A stretch of 64,000 nucleotides of DNA from an uncultured Prevotellaceae bacterium (lineage in GTDB: Bacteria > Bacteroidota > Bacteroidia > Bacteroidales > Bacteroidaceae). The stretch lies in the NCBI GenBank assembly GCA_949295905.1, contig CASFNA010000004.1:43491-107490 (forward strand). Reading direction: 5' to 3'. The position numbers and the translations under genes are program-made. This document shows, piece after piece, positions 38,379-46,603 of the stretch. The notes under the pieces are model-generated. The model was given only the letters and a program-made list of their open reading frames with translations. It was not told where the DNA came from and ran no database searches. The number at the start of each line of letters is the position of its first letter. Position 1 is the first letter of the stretch.

Positions 38379-39380
38379 ATGGCAACAATAAACATAAAGA
38401 TTTCGCCAGAGCTGATGCAGGCCTGCGGCGGAGACATACAGATTGAGCTGTGCAGCGACGGCACTGCCGCCTGCGGCAGGCACGGCACAAGGCGCGCCGA
38501 GCCTGTAGGCGCATACATCGAGAGGCTTGCCGGGCGCATGGAGGACGAAGGACGGCCGGGCACGGCGGCCAACTACCGGTGCGCGCTCAGGAGCCTCGAA
38601 AGGCTGTGCGGCGGCGGGAAGCTGACCTTCGAGCGCATTGACGAGGCCACAATGCGCCACTACGAGGCGCGGATGAAGCACGACGGGCTTAAAATGAACA
38701 CCATATCCTTCTACATGCGCACGCTGCGCGCGGCATACAACATGGCCGTAAGCGAGGGGCTGACCGTTGACCGCCACCCCTTCCGCAGCGTTTACACGGG
38801 CATAAGCCCTACGGGCAAGCGCGCCGTAGGCATGGACACGATTAGGAAGATTAGCCGCATGCAGACTGGCACAAGGCGCATGGCCATGGCCAGGGACATG
38901 TTCATGTTCAGCTTCTACACGCGCGGCATGGCCTTCATCGACATGGCCTACCTAAAGAAAGCCGACCTGAAGGACGGCGTACTGACCTACCGGCGCCGCA
39001 AGACGGGGCAGACGCTCACCGTGAAATGGGAGCAGTGCATGCAGGACATCGTCAACGCCCACCCTGCGGAGGGCAGCGCATACCTGCTGCCCATCATACG
39101 CGACGCGCGGCGCGACGGCCGCAAGCAGTACAAGAACATGCAGAACGACATCAACCTGATGCTGCGCCGCATGGCGCGACAGCTGCACTTGAGGGCCAAC
39201 CTTACCATGTACGTGGCGCGCCACTCGTGGGCGAGCATAGCCAAAGACATGGACATACCCGTAAGCGTGATTAGCGAGGCGCTGGGGCACAGCTCGCTCA
39301 AAACCACGCAGATATACCTGAAGTCCATCAACAGGACGGCGATAGACAGGGCTAACGCCAAAATCATAGGGCGCATGTAG
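38379..39380 (+). CDS. Tyrosine recombinase / site-specific integrase
   Basis: 333 residues. An N-terminal SAM-like core-binding domain (about 45-150) is followed by the catalytic domain. The catalytic set is visible: Arg in FSFYTRGMAFID, Lys in RRRKTGQ, the Y-x-A-R-H box in MYVARHSWAS, His in LGHSSLKTT and nucleophile Tyr in TQIYLKS. This type includes Bacteroides DNA invertases and mobile-element integrases. No phage or conjugation genes are adjacent. Downstream lies an inverted-repeat element, and 5.7 kb further an invertible-promoter candidate, which makes an invertase role attractive but unproven. Confidence 0.88.
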   Translation: MATINIKISPELMQACGGDIQIELCSDGTAACGRHGTRRAEPVGAYIERLAGRMEDEGRPGTAANYRCALRSLERLCGGGKLTFERIDEATMRHYEARMKHDGLKMNTISFYMRTLRAAYNMAVSEGLTVDRHPFRSVYTGISPTGKRAVGMDTIRKISRMQTGTRRMAMARDMFMFSFYTRGMAFIDMAYLKKADLKDGVLTYRRRKTGQTLTVKWEQCMQDIVNAHPAEGSAYLLPIIRDARRDGRKQYKNMQNDINLMLRRMARQLHLRANLTMYVARHSWASIAKDMDIPVSVISEALGHSSLKTTQIYLKSINRTAIDRANAKIIGRM

Positions 39381-39401
39381 CGGCGGCTTTGCAAAAGGCG
39401 G

Positions 39402-39570
39402 TTCATCCGCAGTTCAGGTGTATGATATGTAAAAAAAGGCAAGCATATGCTGCTAACTATAAGTGAGGCTGTCGCCGTTAAGGCAATGACAATTACCGAC
39501 AGCCTGGCTAATGGTAAAAAGTTCCAATTAATATACTTTACACACCATACACCTGAACTACGGATGAACA
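39402..39570. repeat. 33-bp inverted repeats flanking a nested palindrome, next to the recombinase
   Basis: Arms 39402-39434 and 39538-39570 match at 30 of 33 positions (core AGTTCAGGTGTATG). The 103-bp interior carries a perfect inner stem AGGCTGTCG (39467-39475) / CGACAGCCT (39498-39506). No TAnnTTTG promoter is seen in the interior in either orientation. It could be a recombination site, a MITE or a structured RNA element. Confidence 0.7.
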
Positions 39571-39572
39571 CC

Positions 39573-39682
39573 AAAGGCCGCATTTCACACAGCAAAAGGC
39601 CGTGAATTGCAACGCCAAAGGCCGTCTTTTAGGGGCTAAAAGACGGCCTTTGGGAAACAGGCTGACAGTCAACGGGTTACAA
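39573..39682. repeat. 22-bp-unit array H
   Basis: Four units plus the tail CTGACAGTCAACGGGTTACA. The last two units form a perfect 16-bp stem (AAAGGCCGTCTTTTAG with CTAAAAGACGGCCTTT). It abuts the inverted repeat at 39402-39570. Confidence 0.88.
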
Positions 39683-39710
39683 GCATGTATGGAAACTGCC
39701 TGAAAGAAAC

Positions 39711-39743
39711 GAAAAAGCGCGGAAGGCATGAGTCCCTCCGCGC
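39711..39743 (-). terminator. Intrinsic terminator, minus strand
   Basis: Stem GCGCGGA/TCCGCGC with a T run (TTTTTCG) on the minus strand. It is the probable end of the surface operon transcript. The stretch between it and the OmpA stop (39744-39923) contains a second 9-bp perfect stem, GGAGAAGAC/GTCTTCTCC (39864-39910), and may be a structured 3' UTR. Confidence 0.75.
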
Positions 39744-39923
39744 AGTAATTAAGAAGTTAATCTCAACGCGGACGTGCCTCACGGCAAATCCGGACGCTGA
39801 CATCCCCGGCGGCACGTTGCACACCGCACAGCCGCAGGCGTCAGCCCGCGGCATCGGGGAAAAGGAGAAGACTGTGGACTTTCACAAGCCCGGAACGAGG
39901 CGTCTTCTCCTACCTGCAATCGA

Positions 39924-41045
39924 CTAATTGGATATAATGCATATCGTGACGCGGTTCATGTCGTTCTCGGCGAACGGCTGCACGGTGTCACCCTTGTGCG
40001 ACACGCGCACGCGCGAAGCCTCGACGCCACACTCGCCGGTAAGCATCACAGCCACCGCCTCGGCGCGCTTGGCCGACAGGCGCTCGTTGATAGCGGCCGT
40101 GCCCGTGCCTGCGTCGGCATAGCCGGTGACTTCTACAATTGCTGTTTTATGATTGTTTAAATATTCGGCAAGCACCCTCACCTTGACCTTCTCGGCATCC
40201 GATATCACGCTCGAGTTGATTTTGAAGAACACGTCGCTGCGCACGGGCTTCTCCTCCACCTTGGGCTGCGGCGCGGGTTCGGGCTTGCTCTCCTGCACTG
40301 TGGGCTTCGGTGCAGGCGGCGGAGCCACCGGTGCAGGCGCAGGCCTGCGCACGTTCTTCGTCTTTCCGAGGTTTATGGTGATGCCGGCCATGACGTTGAA
40401 GTACCAGTCGGCGTTGCCCGCACGCTTAGAGTTATAATGGTCGGTCAGCACGTTGGCAGCCCCTTCCAGCCCCAGGCTCACACGGTCGCTCAGGCGGAAG
40501 TCAAGCCCCAGGCCGCCCCGGCCCACGGCACGCACCTTCGTGCCCGTCCAGTTGTAGCGAAGGCTGTAGCCCTGCGCGGCCAGGTCGTTGGCCTCGCCGT
40601 TGCCGAAGGCCACATTGGCAGCCCCTCCGACGAACGCCGTGAGGCTGAACACACGGTCGGGATTGTAGCCGCAGACAGCGTTCGAGAGGTTGAACATCAC
40701 GTCAACCGCCGGCGCCACATAGTTATACTTGTACGTAGTCGTGACAAAGCGTCCGCCCGTCTCGTACCCGTTGATGCCGCCCTTGCTCTGCCATGCGCCC
40801 ACGGAGAGGCGCGCCGAGAGCCACGGATTGAACCTGTAGCCAGCCGCCACCTGCACGGTGGGCGACAACAGGTCGGCGAACTTAGCCTCGCCGAGCGTAT
40901 ACTGTGCGCCCGCATGGGCGCTTACAAACCAGTGGGGGTTGAACTCCACGCGTCCCGGAAGGCTGTCTTGAGCCTGCGCGGACGCGCCGATGGCGCAGGC
41001 CAGCAAGGCCGAAGCCGTAAATAATCGAACATGGCGCATAAGCAA
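39924..41045 (-). CDS. OmpA-family outer-membrane protein (surface operon, third gene)
   Basis: 373 residues. A signal peptide (MLMRHVRLFTASALLACAIGASAQAQ) is followed by an 8-strand-type barrel (about 30-240). A Pro/Glu/Lys-rich linker (about 245-275) leads to an OmpA peptidoglycan-binding domain with the NxxLSxxRAxAV motif (INERLSAKRAEAVAVML). It anchors the outer membrane to peptidoglycan. It follows the small lipoprotein gene by 22 bp on the same strand. Confidence 0.88.
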   Translation of the reverse strand: MLMRHVRLFTASALLACAIGASAQAQDSLPGRVEFNPHWFVSAHAGAQYTLGEAKFADLLSPTVQVAAGYRFNPWLSARLSVGAWQSKGGINGYETGGRFVTTTYKYNYVAPAVDVMFNLSNAVCGYNPDRVFSLTAFVGGAANVAFGNGEANDLAAQGYSLRYNWTGTKVRAVGRGGLGLDFRLSDRVSLGLEGAANVLTDHYNSKRAGNADWYFNVMAGITINLGKTKNVRRPAPAPVAPPPAPKPTVQESKPEPAPQPKVEEKPVRSDVFFKINSSVISDAEKVKVRVLAEYLNNHKTAIVEVTGYADAGTGTAAINERLSAKRAEAVAVMLTGECGVEASRVRVSHKGDTVQPFAENDMNRVTICIISN

Positions 41046-41067
41046 AATATTTTAAAGTGTCAAAAAT

Positions 41068-41574
41068 TTAGTCATTCTTATAGTTGTTCTCACGGGTCTG
41101 TTCCGACACCGTAAGATACCACTGCCCTGACACACGCACGGGGTTGACAGCACACTTGATGGTGTTCGGCTGCGTGCTTCCCTCCGGCTTTTCAAAGAAT
41201 TCAACGGTATACCTTACCTCCGTATCGCTGTCACTGTACATCAGCAGCCTGTCAATCTGATAGGACAATACGGGAAAGTCCTTCAGCGTCTGCCTCAATT
41301 CGGCCTTGCGCCCGTCAGACAGCGGACGCACGGTACCGTCGCCATACTCGTACAGCTGCGACAAGGCGCCTTCCGTATCGCCATCCTTCAATGTGTCAAG
41401 ATATTTCCGGGTAATGTCAAGCACCTCTGCCGTATCCTTCGCCGAACGCTCCATAGACTGGCTCATGCGCGGATTTGCCGGTGCGTCGATACTGCGTTTT
41501 TCCTTATTCCCTCCGCATGACGACACCATAAGTGCCGCAGCCAGCACGGCGGTAAATGCAAGATAATGTCTCAT
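41068..41574 (-). CDS. Small lipoprotein (surface operon, second gene)
   Basis: The 168-residue protein has a lipobox (ALMVSSCGG). The mature domain has alternating helix and sheet with a final YTVEFFEKPEG ... VSGQWYLTVSEQ, which suggests an NTF2-like/DUF4878-type fold; that assignment is tentative. It sits between the large coiled-coil lipoprotein and the OmpA gene on one strand and is probably part of the same envelope assembly. Confidence 0.75.
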   Translation of the reverse strand: MRHYLAFTAVLAAALMVSSCGGNKEKRSIDAPANPRMSQSMERSAKDTAEVLDITRKYLDTLKDGDTEGALSQLYEYGDGTVRPLSDGRKAELRQTLKDFPVLSYQIDRLLMYSDSDTEVRYTVEFFEKPEGSTQPNTIKCAVNPVRVSGQWYLTVSEQTRENNYKND

Positions 41575-41597
41575 CTGAAAACCTCCTTAGTTGTTAA

Positions 41598-41632
41598 AGG
41601 GAGCGCTCCCCGACATACAAGGAACGCTCCCT
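41598..41632 (-). terminator. Hairpin between the first and second genes of the surface operon
   Basis: An 8-bp stem, AGGGAGCG/CGCTCCCT, on the minus strand followed by TTTAAC. The weak T run suggests partial termination, which would reduce expression of the downstream small lipoprotein and OmpA genes. Confidence 0.5.
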
Positions 41633-41690
41633 GGTAAACCTTATGCCTCACACGCCACCGTGTCAAATGGCGGCATGCTCTGCGCCCGGA

Positions 41691-44600
41691 TTAACGCCTT
41701 GCCGCCGTAGCAGGCACATGGCCGCGCGGATACAGGCGAACCTTTACATACTCGGTGATTTCGCCGAATGCGTAACGTATCGTGGCAGGTATGTAGACAT
41801 TGCACTCCTCCTCGATGTTGGAGCCGCCGTTGTTCTTGAATATCAACTTAGTACCGTCTACCGACTTAGTTATAGAGAGGGAGACGTTGCCGTTAGTCGC
41901 AGCCTTAATCTGGTCGGAAGTCATACTGTTGCTGTATCCGAGGTTGTCATCCACAACGATGTTGCCGTTCTGGACTTTCATTCCAAACCTTACTGCCGTC
42001 AAATCGAACTGCGGGTCGTTAACTCCGTACCATGTATACAGTGCAGACGCGTACTTCTCAAACTCGTTCGTCATGTTTACTGTAGTCTTCGCAACCGTGT
42101 ATCCGCGGAAGTCGGTCATTGTGAACGCCTTGCCACAGTCTATTGAAGAACCTGAAATCAAGCCTTCCTCGAAGTAACCCTTCACGTCAACATTGACACG
42201 CAGCGGAGCTACAAGGCAGATAGAATAGTCCTTAACCTTCACAACATTCCACTCGTTGTACTTAGCCCAGATAGAAACATCCACCTTCTTCTCATGAGTT
42301 CTCTTAGGAGCGCGTCCGTCGGGTTCGTTCTCCTGTGACAGCGGGTTGATGAGGTCCCAGTTTGCACGGTTGTTGGGCGATGCCACGAGGCTCACGTTCT
42401 TATGGTTGTTGCCGTCTGCGCACCAAGACGTGTGGCCAGTGTTCCAAGCCATGCGGAGAGCGTTGTCCGTACCCTTCATCAAGCGGTAAGCGCCAAATGA
42501 GCCGTAAGGAGTGTTCTCTGTTTCAAGAGGTTCAGCGCCTGAATAGTTAGGAGCGTAACCGCTGATAGGCTGACCCGTTGCGAACTGGATGTCCCAAGAG
42601 CCGCACTCAGGCAGGTTCTTCACAATGTCACCGCTGGTGTTAAACGCGTTCATCAAGTCGTTGCGGTATTCTACAAGAGTCTTACCATTAGCGGCATCCG
42701 TTCCATACTGTATCGGAAGAACATCGTAAACATTGTACTTCTCGAACCAATACTGGTCATAATATCCTGCAATTTCAGGAGCCTTTGGCAGATTTATCGT
42801 GAAGTTCCAATTCATTACGAGGTTAGGATACTCCTCCGGGAGGCTTGACTTGAATGTCACCTTAACCGTGAATGTCTTGTTGTTGGCAGGAACGATTGTA
42901 GCAACATCCTCCGGCGCAAGTGTCCAAGTAGCTATTATCGCATCGCCTTGCTCATTGGTAGTAGGCTTGAATATAGGCATATTGTCCGCCATCGGAGTGT
43001 ACTTGTTGCTGCCTACGAGTTCAGCTGTTATGTCGCTTGCCCTGTAAACCTGCTCAAAAGTCTGCTGTGACATACCTGTGTCGGAAACCTTGCCGTAAAT
43101 CTGATTGACTACCCAATCCCATTCAAGAGAAGCCTTCATGTCGTCGCAGCTCAGCTCAGCTTCGTCTGTGCGGTCGTCAAGAGTAATGTCGTCAAGCGTC
43201 TTGTAAGTCCACTTAACCTTCATATAACGCTCGTCAACGAGCTTATTGTTAACCGTATCGCATAACATTACGCGCACGATTGGCTCCTTGCCTATAGCCG
43301 CACGGTTGTCGGTAGTACCGTCGGGAAGATTTGAAGATATTACACCGTCAGAAGTAATCTTGGCGAACTTCTGCTGGTCAGTGTTGTGGTCGGCAGCTGT
43401 AGTATAAGGCTTCGTCGGGATGGCAAAACGGAACGCGAGACCGTACGACTTCAATTCGTCTTTCGTTATCTGGCTGTGCGCCTTATCAGCCATGAAGCAG
43501 CCGGTAACAAGTTCAGAAAGATTGTACGTCTCATTGTAGTTCACTTCCTGCACGATATACTTGGTGTCGTTGTCGATTTGTGCCGCCCATACAGCCGCGC
43601 TGTCGGCATAGTGGTGCATGTCATCGCTCGGATTCCAAGTAAGCTTTGCGATTTTCGGGCTGAAATCGGTCTGTACGAGACGAGAGTTCTCTGAATAAAC
43701 GTCTGTCGTAGAGCCGTCCTTGTTGAAACGCGGAACCTTCAAAGCCACGATGTAAGTCTGGTTTTGGCCCAGTTCAAGAGATTCCGTAGTGGTCTTCTTG
43801 AGATAAACACTCATGAGACCGTTCTCAAAACTCTTAATGCCGTTAAACGTCACAGGCGAGTTTTCAATCACACCTCTAACCTCAGCTTTAGCAGCCACAT
43901 AGTCGATGTTGTCCACATCAATATCCTTCAGGGTTACCTGGCTCGGGCTGAGACGGTATGTAGCACTGGTCGTGCCGTTGTCAACGAGAACGTTCTTGGC
44001 ACCAGTAAGAGGTGTAAGTCCGCTCGTTCCAGGAACTACAGGAACGTAGTTGAGCACCTTGAACTCAATGGCTTCGATACCGCCGACATAGAGTTCGGGA
44101 ACAAGCGAGATGCTGTTAAGCAACTTCTCAACGAAAGCCGTAAGGCTGTTTACGTTTTCATTGATTTTGTCGGTGATAAGACTGTTAAGGTCGTTAATCT
44201 TGCCTTCAAGTGCAGTCTGAAGTTCGCTCAAGTCTCCGCTGGTAGCACAATCTGCCACTTCGGCCTGCAATTCCTTAATAGCAGACAAAGCCTCATCGAT
44301 GTTTGAGCTAAGAGTCTCAAGGTCATACTTCTCGAGCAGCTCCTTCATCTTGTTCAAATCTTCGGAAGAAGCAAGACCGGAAAGCTCCTCCTTGAGCTCG
44401 TCTATCTGGCCCTGATAGTCTGCTGCAGCAATCTCTTTCTTATAATTCTCAAGGGCTTCAGCCTGCGCCTCAAGGTCTTTCTGGACAGCTTCCTTGGCTA
44501 TTTCGGCAATATCAAGGCTCTCAAGGCCCTCAATACGGGCCTCAAGCTTTGCCAGGTCTTCCTTCAGGCCGGCAATGTCGCCGGTAACAGAAGCCATTGT

Positions 44601-45005
44601 AGCAAGAGTCTCCTTTATGCCCTCAATGTCCTCCGAGTAGTTTGCCAAGGTTTCGTCAACTTGTGCAATCTTTGCCTCGTAAGCACTTTTCAGCGCGGCA
44701 AGGTCGCCTTCAAGCGTGACAACCCTTGCCTCAAGAGCTGTTACCGTAGCCGCGTCGGCCTTCTCGTCTATGGCATTCTGCAGCTGGGTCTTGGCATCAG
44801 AGATTTGGGTCTCTAAATCAGTCTTAGCCGCGTTAAGCTCTTCGGTAAGAGTTCCCCGCAAGCTTTCCAATTCGCCCCGCAAGTTGGTGACGTCGTCACG
44901 CACGCCGTTGATGTCGTCGTCATAGTCCTTGCAAGAAACGAACATGCCCACTGAAGCCACTGAAAGTGTCATCAGAAGCAATGCACTAAAAAACTTTCTT
45001 TTCAT
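41691..45005 (-). CDS. Large coiled-coil surface lipoprotein (surface operon, first gene)
   Basis: The 1104-residue protein has a lipoprotein signal ending GMFVSCKDYDDDIN, a Cys followed by an acidic stretch typical of surface-exported Bacteroidetes lipoproteins. Residues about 35-280 are a long heptad coiled coil (repeating Leu/Ala with Glu/Lys/Asp). The remainder is beta-rich with Ig-like stretches and few cysteines. I do not recognise an enzymatic domain. The shape resembles a stalked adhesin or fibre. No promoter is visible directly upstream on its own strand; the only promoter in the gap faces away, inside an inverted-repeat-bounded segment. Confidence 0.8.
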   Translation of the reverse strand: MKRKFFSALLLMTLSVASVGMFVSCKDYDDDINGVRDDVTNLRGELESLRGTLTEELNAAKTDLETQISDAKTQLQNAIDEKADAATVTALEARVVTLEGDLAALKSAYEAKIAQVDETLANYSEDIEGIKETLATMASVTGDIAGLKEDLAKLEARIEGLESLDIAEIAKEAVQKDLEAQAEALENYKKEIAAADYQGQIDELKEELSGLASSEDLNKMKELLEKYDLETLSSNIDEALSAIKELQAEVADCATSGDLSELQTALEGKINDLNSLITDKINENVNSLTAFVEKLLNSISLVPELYVGGIEAIEFKVLNYVPVVPGTSGLTPLTGAKNVLVDNGTTSATYRLSPSQVTLKDIDVDNIDYVAAKAEVRGVIENSPVTFNGIKSFENGLMSVYLKKTTTESLELGQNQTYIVALKVPRFNKDGSTTDVYSENSRLVQTDFSPKIAKLTWNPSDDMHHYADSAAVWAAQIDNDTKYIVQEVNYNETYNLSELVTGCFMADKAHSQITKDELKSYGLAFRFAIPTKPYTTAADHNTDQQKFAKITSDGVISSNLPDGTTDNRAAIGKEPIVRVMLCDTVNNKLVDERYMKVKWTYKTLDDITLDDRTDEAELSCDDMKASLEWDWVVNQIYGKVSDTGMSQQTFEQVYRASDITAELVGSNKYTPMADNMPIFKPTTNEQGDAIIATWTLAPEDVATIVPANNKTFTVKVTFKSSLPEEYPNLVMNWNFTINLPKAPEIAGYYDQYWFEKYNVYDVLPIQYGTDAANGKTLVEYRNDLMNAFNTSGDIVKNLPECGSWDIQFATGQPISGYAPNYSGAEPLETENTPYGSFGAYRLMKGTDNALRMAWNTGHTSWCADGNNHKNVSLVASPNNRANWDLINPLSQENEPDGRAPKRTHEKKVDVSIWAKYNEWNVVKVKDYSICLVAPLRVNVDVKGYFEEGLISGSSIDCGKAFTMTDFRGYTVAKTTVNMTNEFEKYASALYTWYGVNDPQFDLTAVRFGMKVQNGNIVVDDNLGYSNSMTSDQIKAATNGNVSLSITKSVDGTKLIFKNNGGSNIEEECNVYIPATIRYAFGEITEYVKVRLYPRGHVPATAARR

Positions 45006-45065
45006 TTGACTAATTGAATTTAAATTAAACGTATATGTATAAAAGTTCTTACCTTAGCCACGGAA

Positions 45066-45260
45066 TACCCACCTCTTAGCAAGAGGTAGGTAGGCTTTGC
45101 GGCCGGAATTCCTTTTAAACAGGGGCTTTCGGGGAAACAAATGACAAACGGTTTAAATTTTACCGTTTTTCAAAAAAACTTGCACTTTTACTTGCACAAT
45201 TGGGTTTTTATCTATATTTTTGCAGCGAGAAAGTACCTACCTCTTGCTAAGAGGTAGGTA
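45066..45260. promoter_or_regulatory. Candidate invertible promoter segment
   Basis: Two 25-bp inverted repeats (45066-45090 and 45236-45260) differ at one position when aligned in opposite orientation. They bound 145 bp that contain a complete promoter pointing right. Each repeat is itself a dyad of ACCTCTT/AAGAGGT arms around an asymmetric centre (AGC on the left, GCT on the right), as expected for a recombinase core site. Inverting the segment would aim the promoter at the large lipoprotein gene. A small stem (AAACGGT/ACCGTTT plus T run, 45146-45170) inside could insulate the promoter. Confidence 0.6.
45192..45222 (+). promoter_or_regulatory. Promoter inside the candidate invertible segment
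   Basis: TTG at 45192-45194, a 20-bp spacer and TATTTTTG at 45215-45222. Transcription would start near 45229, inside the segment, and run at once into the right inverted repeat. Confidence 0.75.
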
Positions 45261-45266
45261 CTTTTT
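45231..45266 (+). terminator. Right inverted repeat acting as a rightward terminator
   Basis: AAGTACCTACCTCTT, 3-nt loop, AAGAGGTAGGTACTT, then TTT. A near-perfect stem with a T run starts a few bases after the predicted transcription start, so rightward transcription would largely stop. The left repeat has no T run in its own outward direction. Confidence 0.7.
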
Positions 45267-45426
45267 ATTTGCCTGCACGCCAACGACACCGGAATACGCG
45301 GCCTTTCACCTATTTATATTATATAAGCGACGGCCTCGGAGGGCAAAAACATGCAGGCTGACGGCGGACATATGCGCCTTTATGCTTATCTTCGCACATT
45401 GAAATTCAAACATAAACATAACGGAA

Positions 45427-46329
45427 ATGGACAAATTCAAGAAACTGGTGGCCATCGAACCCGTCAGCATGACGGCAGAGGCGGAGGCGCGCCTGACGGA
45501 TTACGCCGACGAGGTGGCAATGCACACGGACATACCACAGGGACAGGACGAAATAACAAGGCGCATCGGCGATGCCGACGCTGTGCTGCTAAGCACCACG
45601 TCAAGGCTGCCGGCGGAGACGCTGGCAAGGTGCGGAGGCCTGAAATACGTGGGCATGTGCTGCTCGCTGTACTCGCCAGAGAGTGCCAACGTTAACATCC
45701 GCTACGCCGAAGCTCACGGAATATGTGTCAAGGGCATACGCGACTACGGCGACGAGGGCGTGGTGGAATACGCCGTGAGCGAGCTTGTACGCTGCCTGCA
45801 CGGGTATGGCATGGAGCCGTGGACGGGCGCGCCGAGCGAGATAACAGGACTGAAAACGGGCTTCGTGGGATTAGGGAAGTCGGGCGGAATGATAGCCGAC
45901 GCAATGAGCCGTTTCGGCGCCGAGGTGGCATACTTCGCCCGCAGCGAGAAGGCATGGGCCAAGGACAAGGGCTACCGCTTCATGCCGCTGGCCGACCTGC
46001 TCGAATGGAGCGACGCCGTGTTCTGTAGCCTCAACCGTGGCACGGTGCTGCTGCACGAGGCGGAGTTCGCACGCCTTGGCAACCACAAGCTGCTCTTCAA
46101 CACGGGGCTTTCGCCTGCATGGGACGAGGCTCCGTTCGCCCGTTGGCTCGACGGCGACAACCTCTGCCTGTGCGACACCGTAGGGGCGGCGGGCGGAGAA
46201 CGCTTCGCCGACCATCCGCACATGCGCTGCATGAGGGCGTCGGCAGGCATGACGCGCCAGGCATACCGCCGTCTTAGCGAGAAGGTAATAGCCAACATCG
46301 AGGCGTTTTTGGAAGAAACGAGCCGCTAA
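45427..46329 (+). CDS. D-2-hydroxyacid dehydrogenase-like NAD-binding protein
   Basis: 300 residues. An N-terminal substrate-type domain is followed by a Rossmann fold (TGFVGLGKSGGMIADAMSRFGAEV, about 140-163), arranged as in the D-isomer 2-hydroxyacid dehydrogenases. The NAD loop is GLGKSGG rather than GxGxxG. The usual NxxRG with catalytic Arg reads NTGLSPAWDE, so the standard Arg-Glu-His triad is not evident. It may be catalytically divergent or non-catalytic. The 22-bp array I begins at its stop codon. Confidence 0.8.
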   Translation: MDKFKKLVAIEPVSMTAEAEARLTDYADEVAMHTDIPQGQDEITRRIGDADAVLLSTTSRLPAETLARCGGLKYVGMCCSLYSPESANVNIRYAEAHGICVKGIRDYGDEGVVEYAVSELVRCLHGYGMEPWTGAPSEITGLKTGFVGLGKSGGMIADAMSRFGAEVAYFARSEKAWAKDKGYRFMPLADLLEWSDAVFCSLNRGTVLLHEAEFARLGNHKLLFNTGLSPAWDEAPFARWLDGDNLCLCDTVGAAGGERFADHPHMRCMRASAGMTRQAYRRLSEKVIANIEAFLEETSR

Positions 46330-46460
46330 AAGCCGCCAACGGCCATGCAAAAGGCCGTCAACCGCAGGCCAAAAGGCCGTCAATCGGAACGCAAAAGGCC
46401 GTCTTTCGCAATGCGAAAGACGGCCTTTTAGTATATCATTGATTATCAATCAGTTAGCAA
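46327..46460. repeat. 22-bp-unit array I, abutting the dehydrogenase stop codon
   Basis: Five units; the tail TTGATTATCAATCAGTTAGC follows. Units four and five form an 18-bp perfect stem with a single-nucleotide centre (46393-46410 / 46412-46429). The first unit starts in the stop codon TAA, so it probably acts as the terminator. Confidence 0.88.
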
Positions 46461-46480
46461 AGCACTTTTATTCATGGCAT

Positions 46481-46527
46481 ATTAGGCCAATCAGGCTTAT
46501 CCGGCTTATTGGCCTAATGAGCCTGAT
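46481..46527. repeat. Interlocked inverted repeats
   Basis: ATTAGGCCAAT (46481-46491) pairs perfectly with ATTGGCCTAAT (46508-46518), while ATCAGGCT (46490-46497) pairs with AGCCTGAT (46520-46527). The two stems overlap in a pseudoknot-like or mutually exclusive arrangement. It lies downstream of guaD (minus strand). Confidence 0.5.
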
Positions 46528-46603
46528 AAACCCTGTAAAAGAAATACGCCAACCATAAAAAGCATTCAATGAAACCTCCCCTCTGAAAGGGTTGGGGCAA
46601 GTA

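Noticed and set aside
39435-39537. Promoter inversion within the 39402-39570 element
   Set aside because: No TAnnTTTG box with a matching TTG in either orientation of the interior; only the inverted-repeat structure is claimed.
39744-39923. Cobalamin or other known riboswitch
   Set aside because: The conserved core sequences I know for these classes were not found.
39685-39927. 80-residue plus-strand frame between array H and the OmpA gene
   Set aside because: It begins at the array tail, crosses a terminator stem and overlaps the OmpA stop on the other strand; no family resemblance.
45066-45260. Reading the two 25-bp repeats only as ordinary terminators of divergent genes
   Set aside because: The left copy has no T run outward, the repeats lie upstream of both genes rather than downstream, and the only promoter of the gap lies between them. 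It remains the main alternative to inversion.
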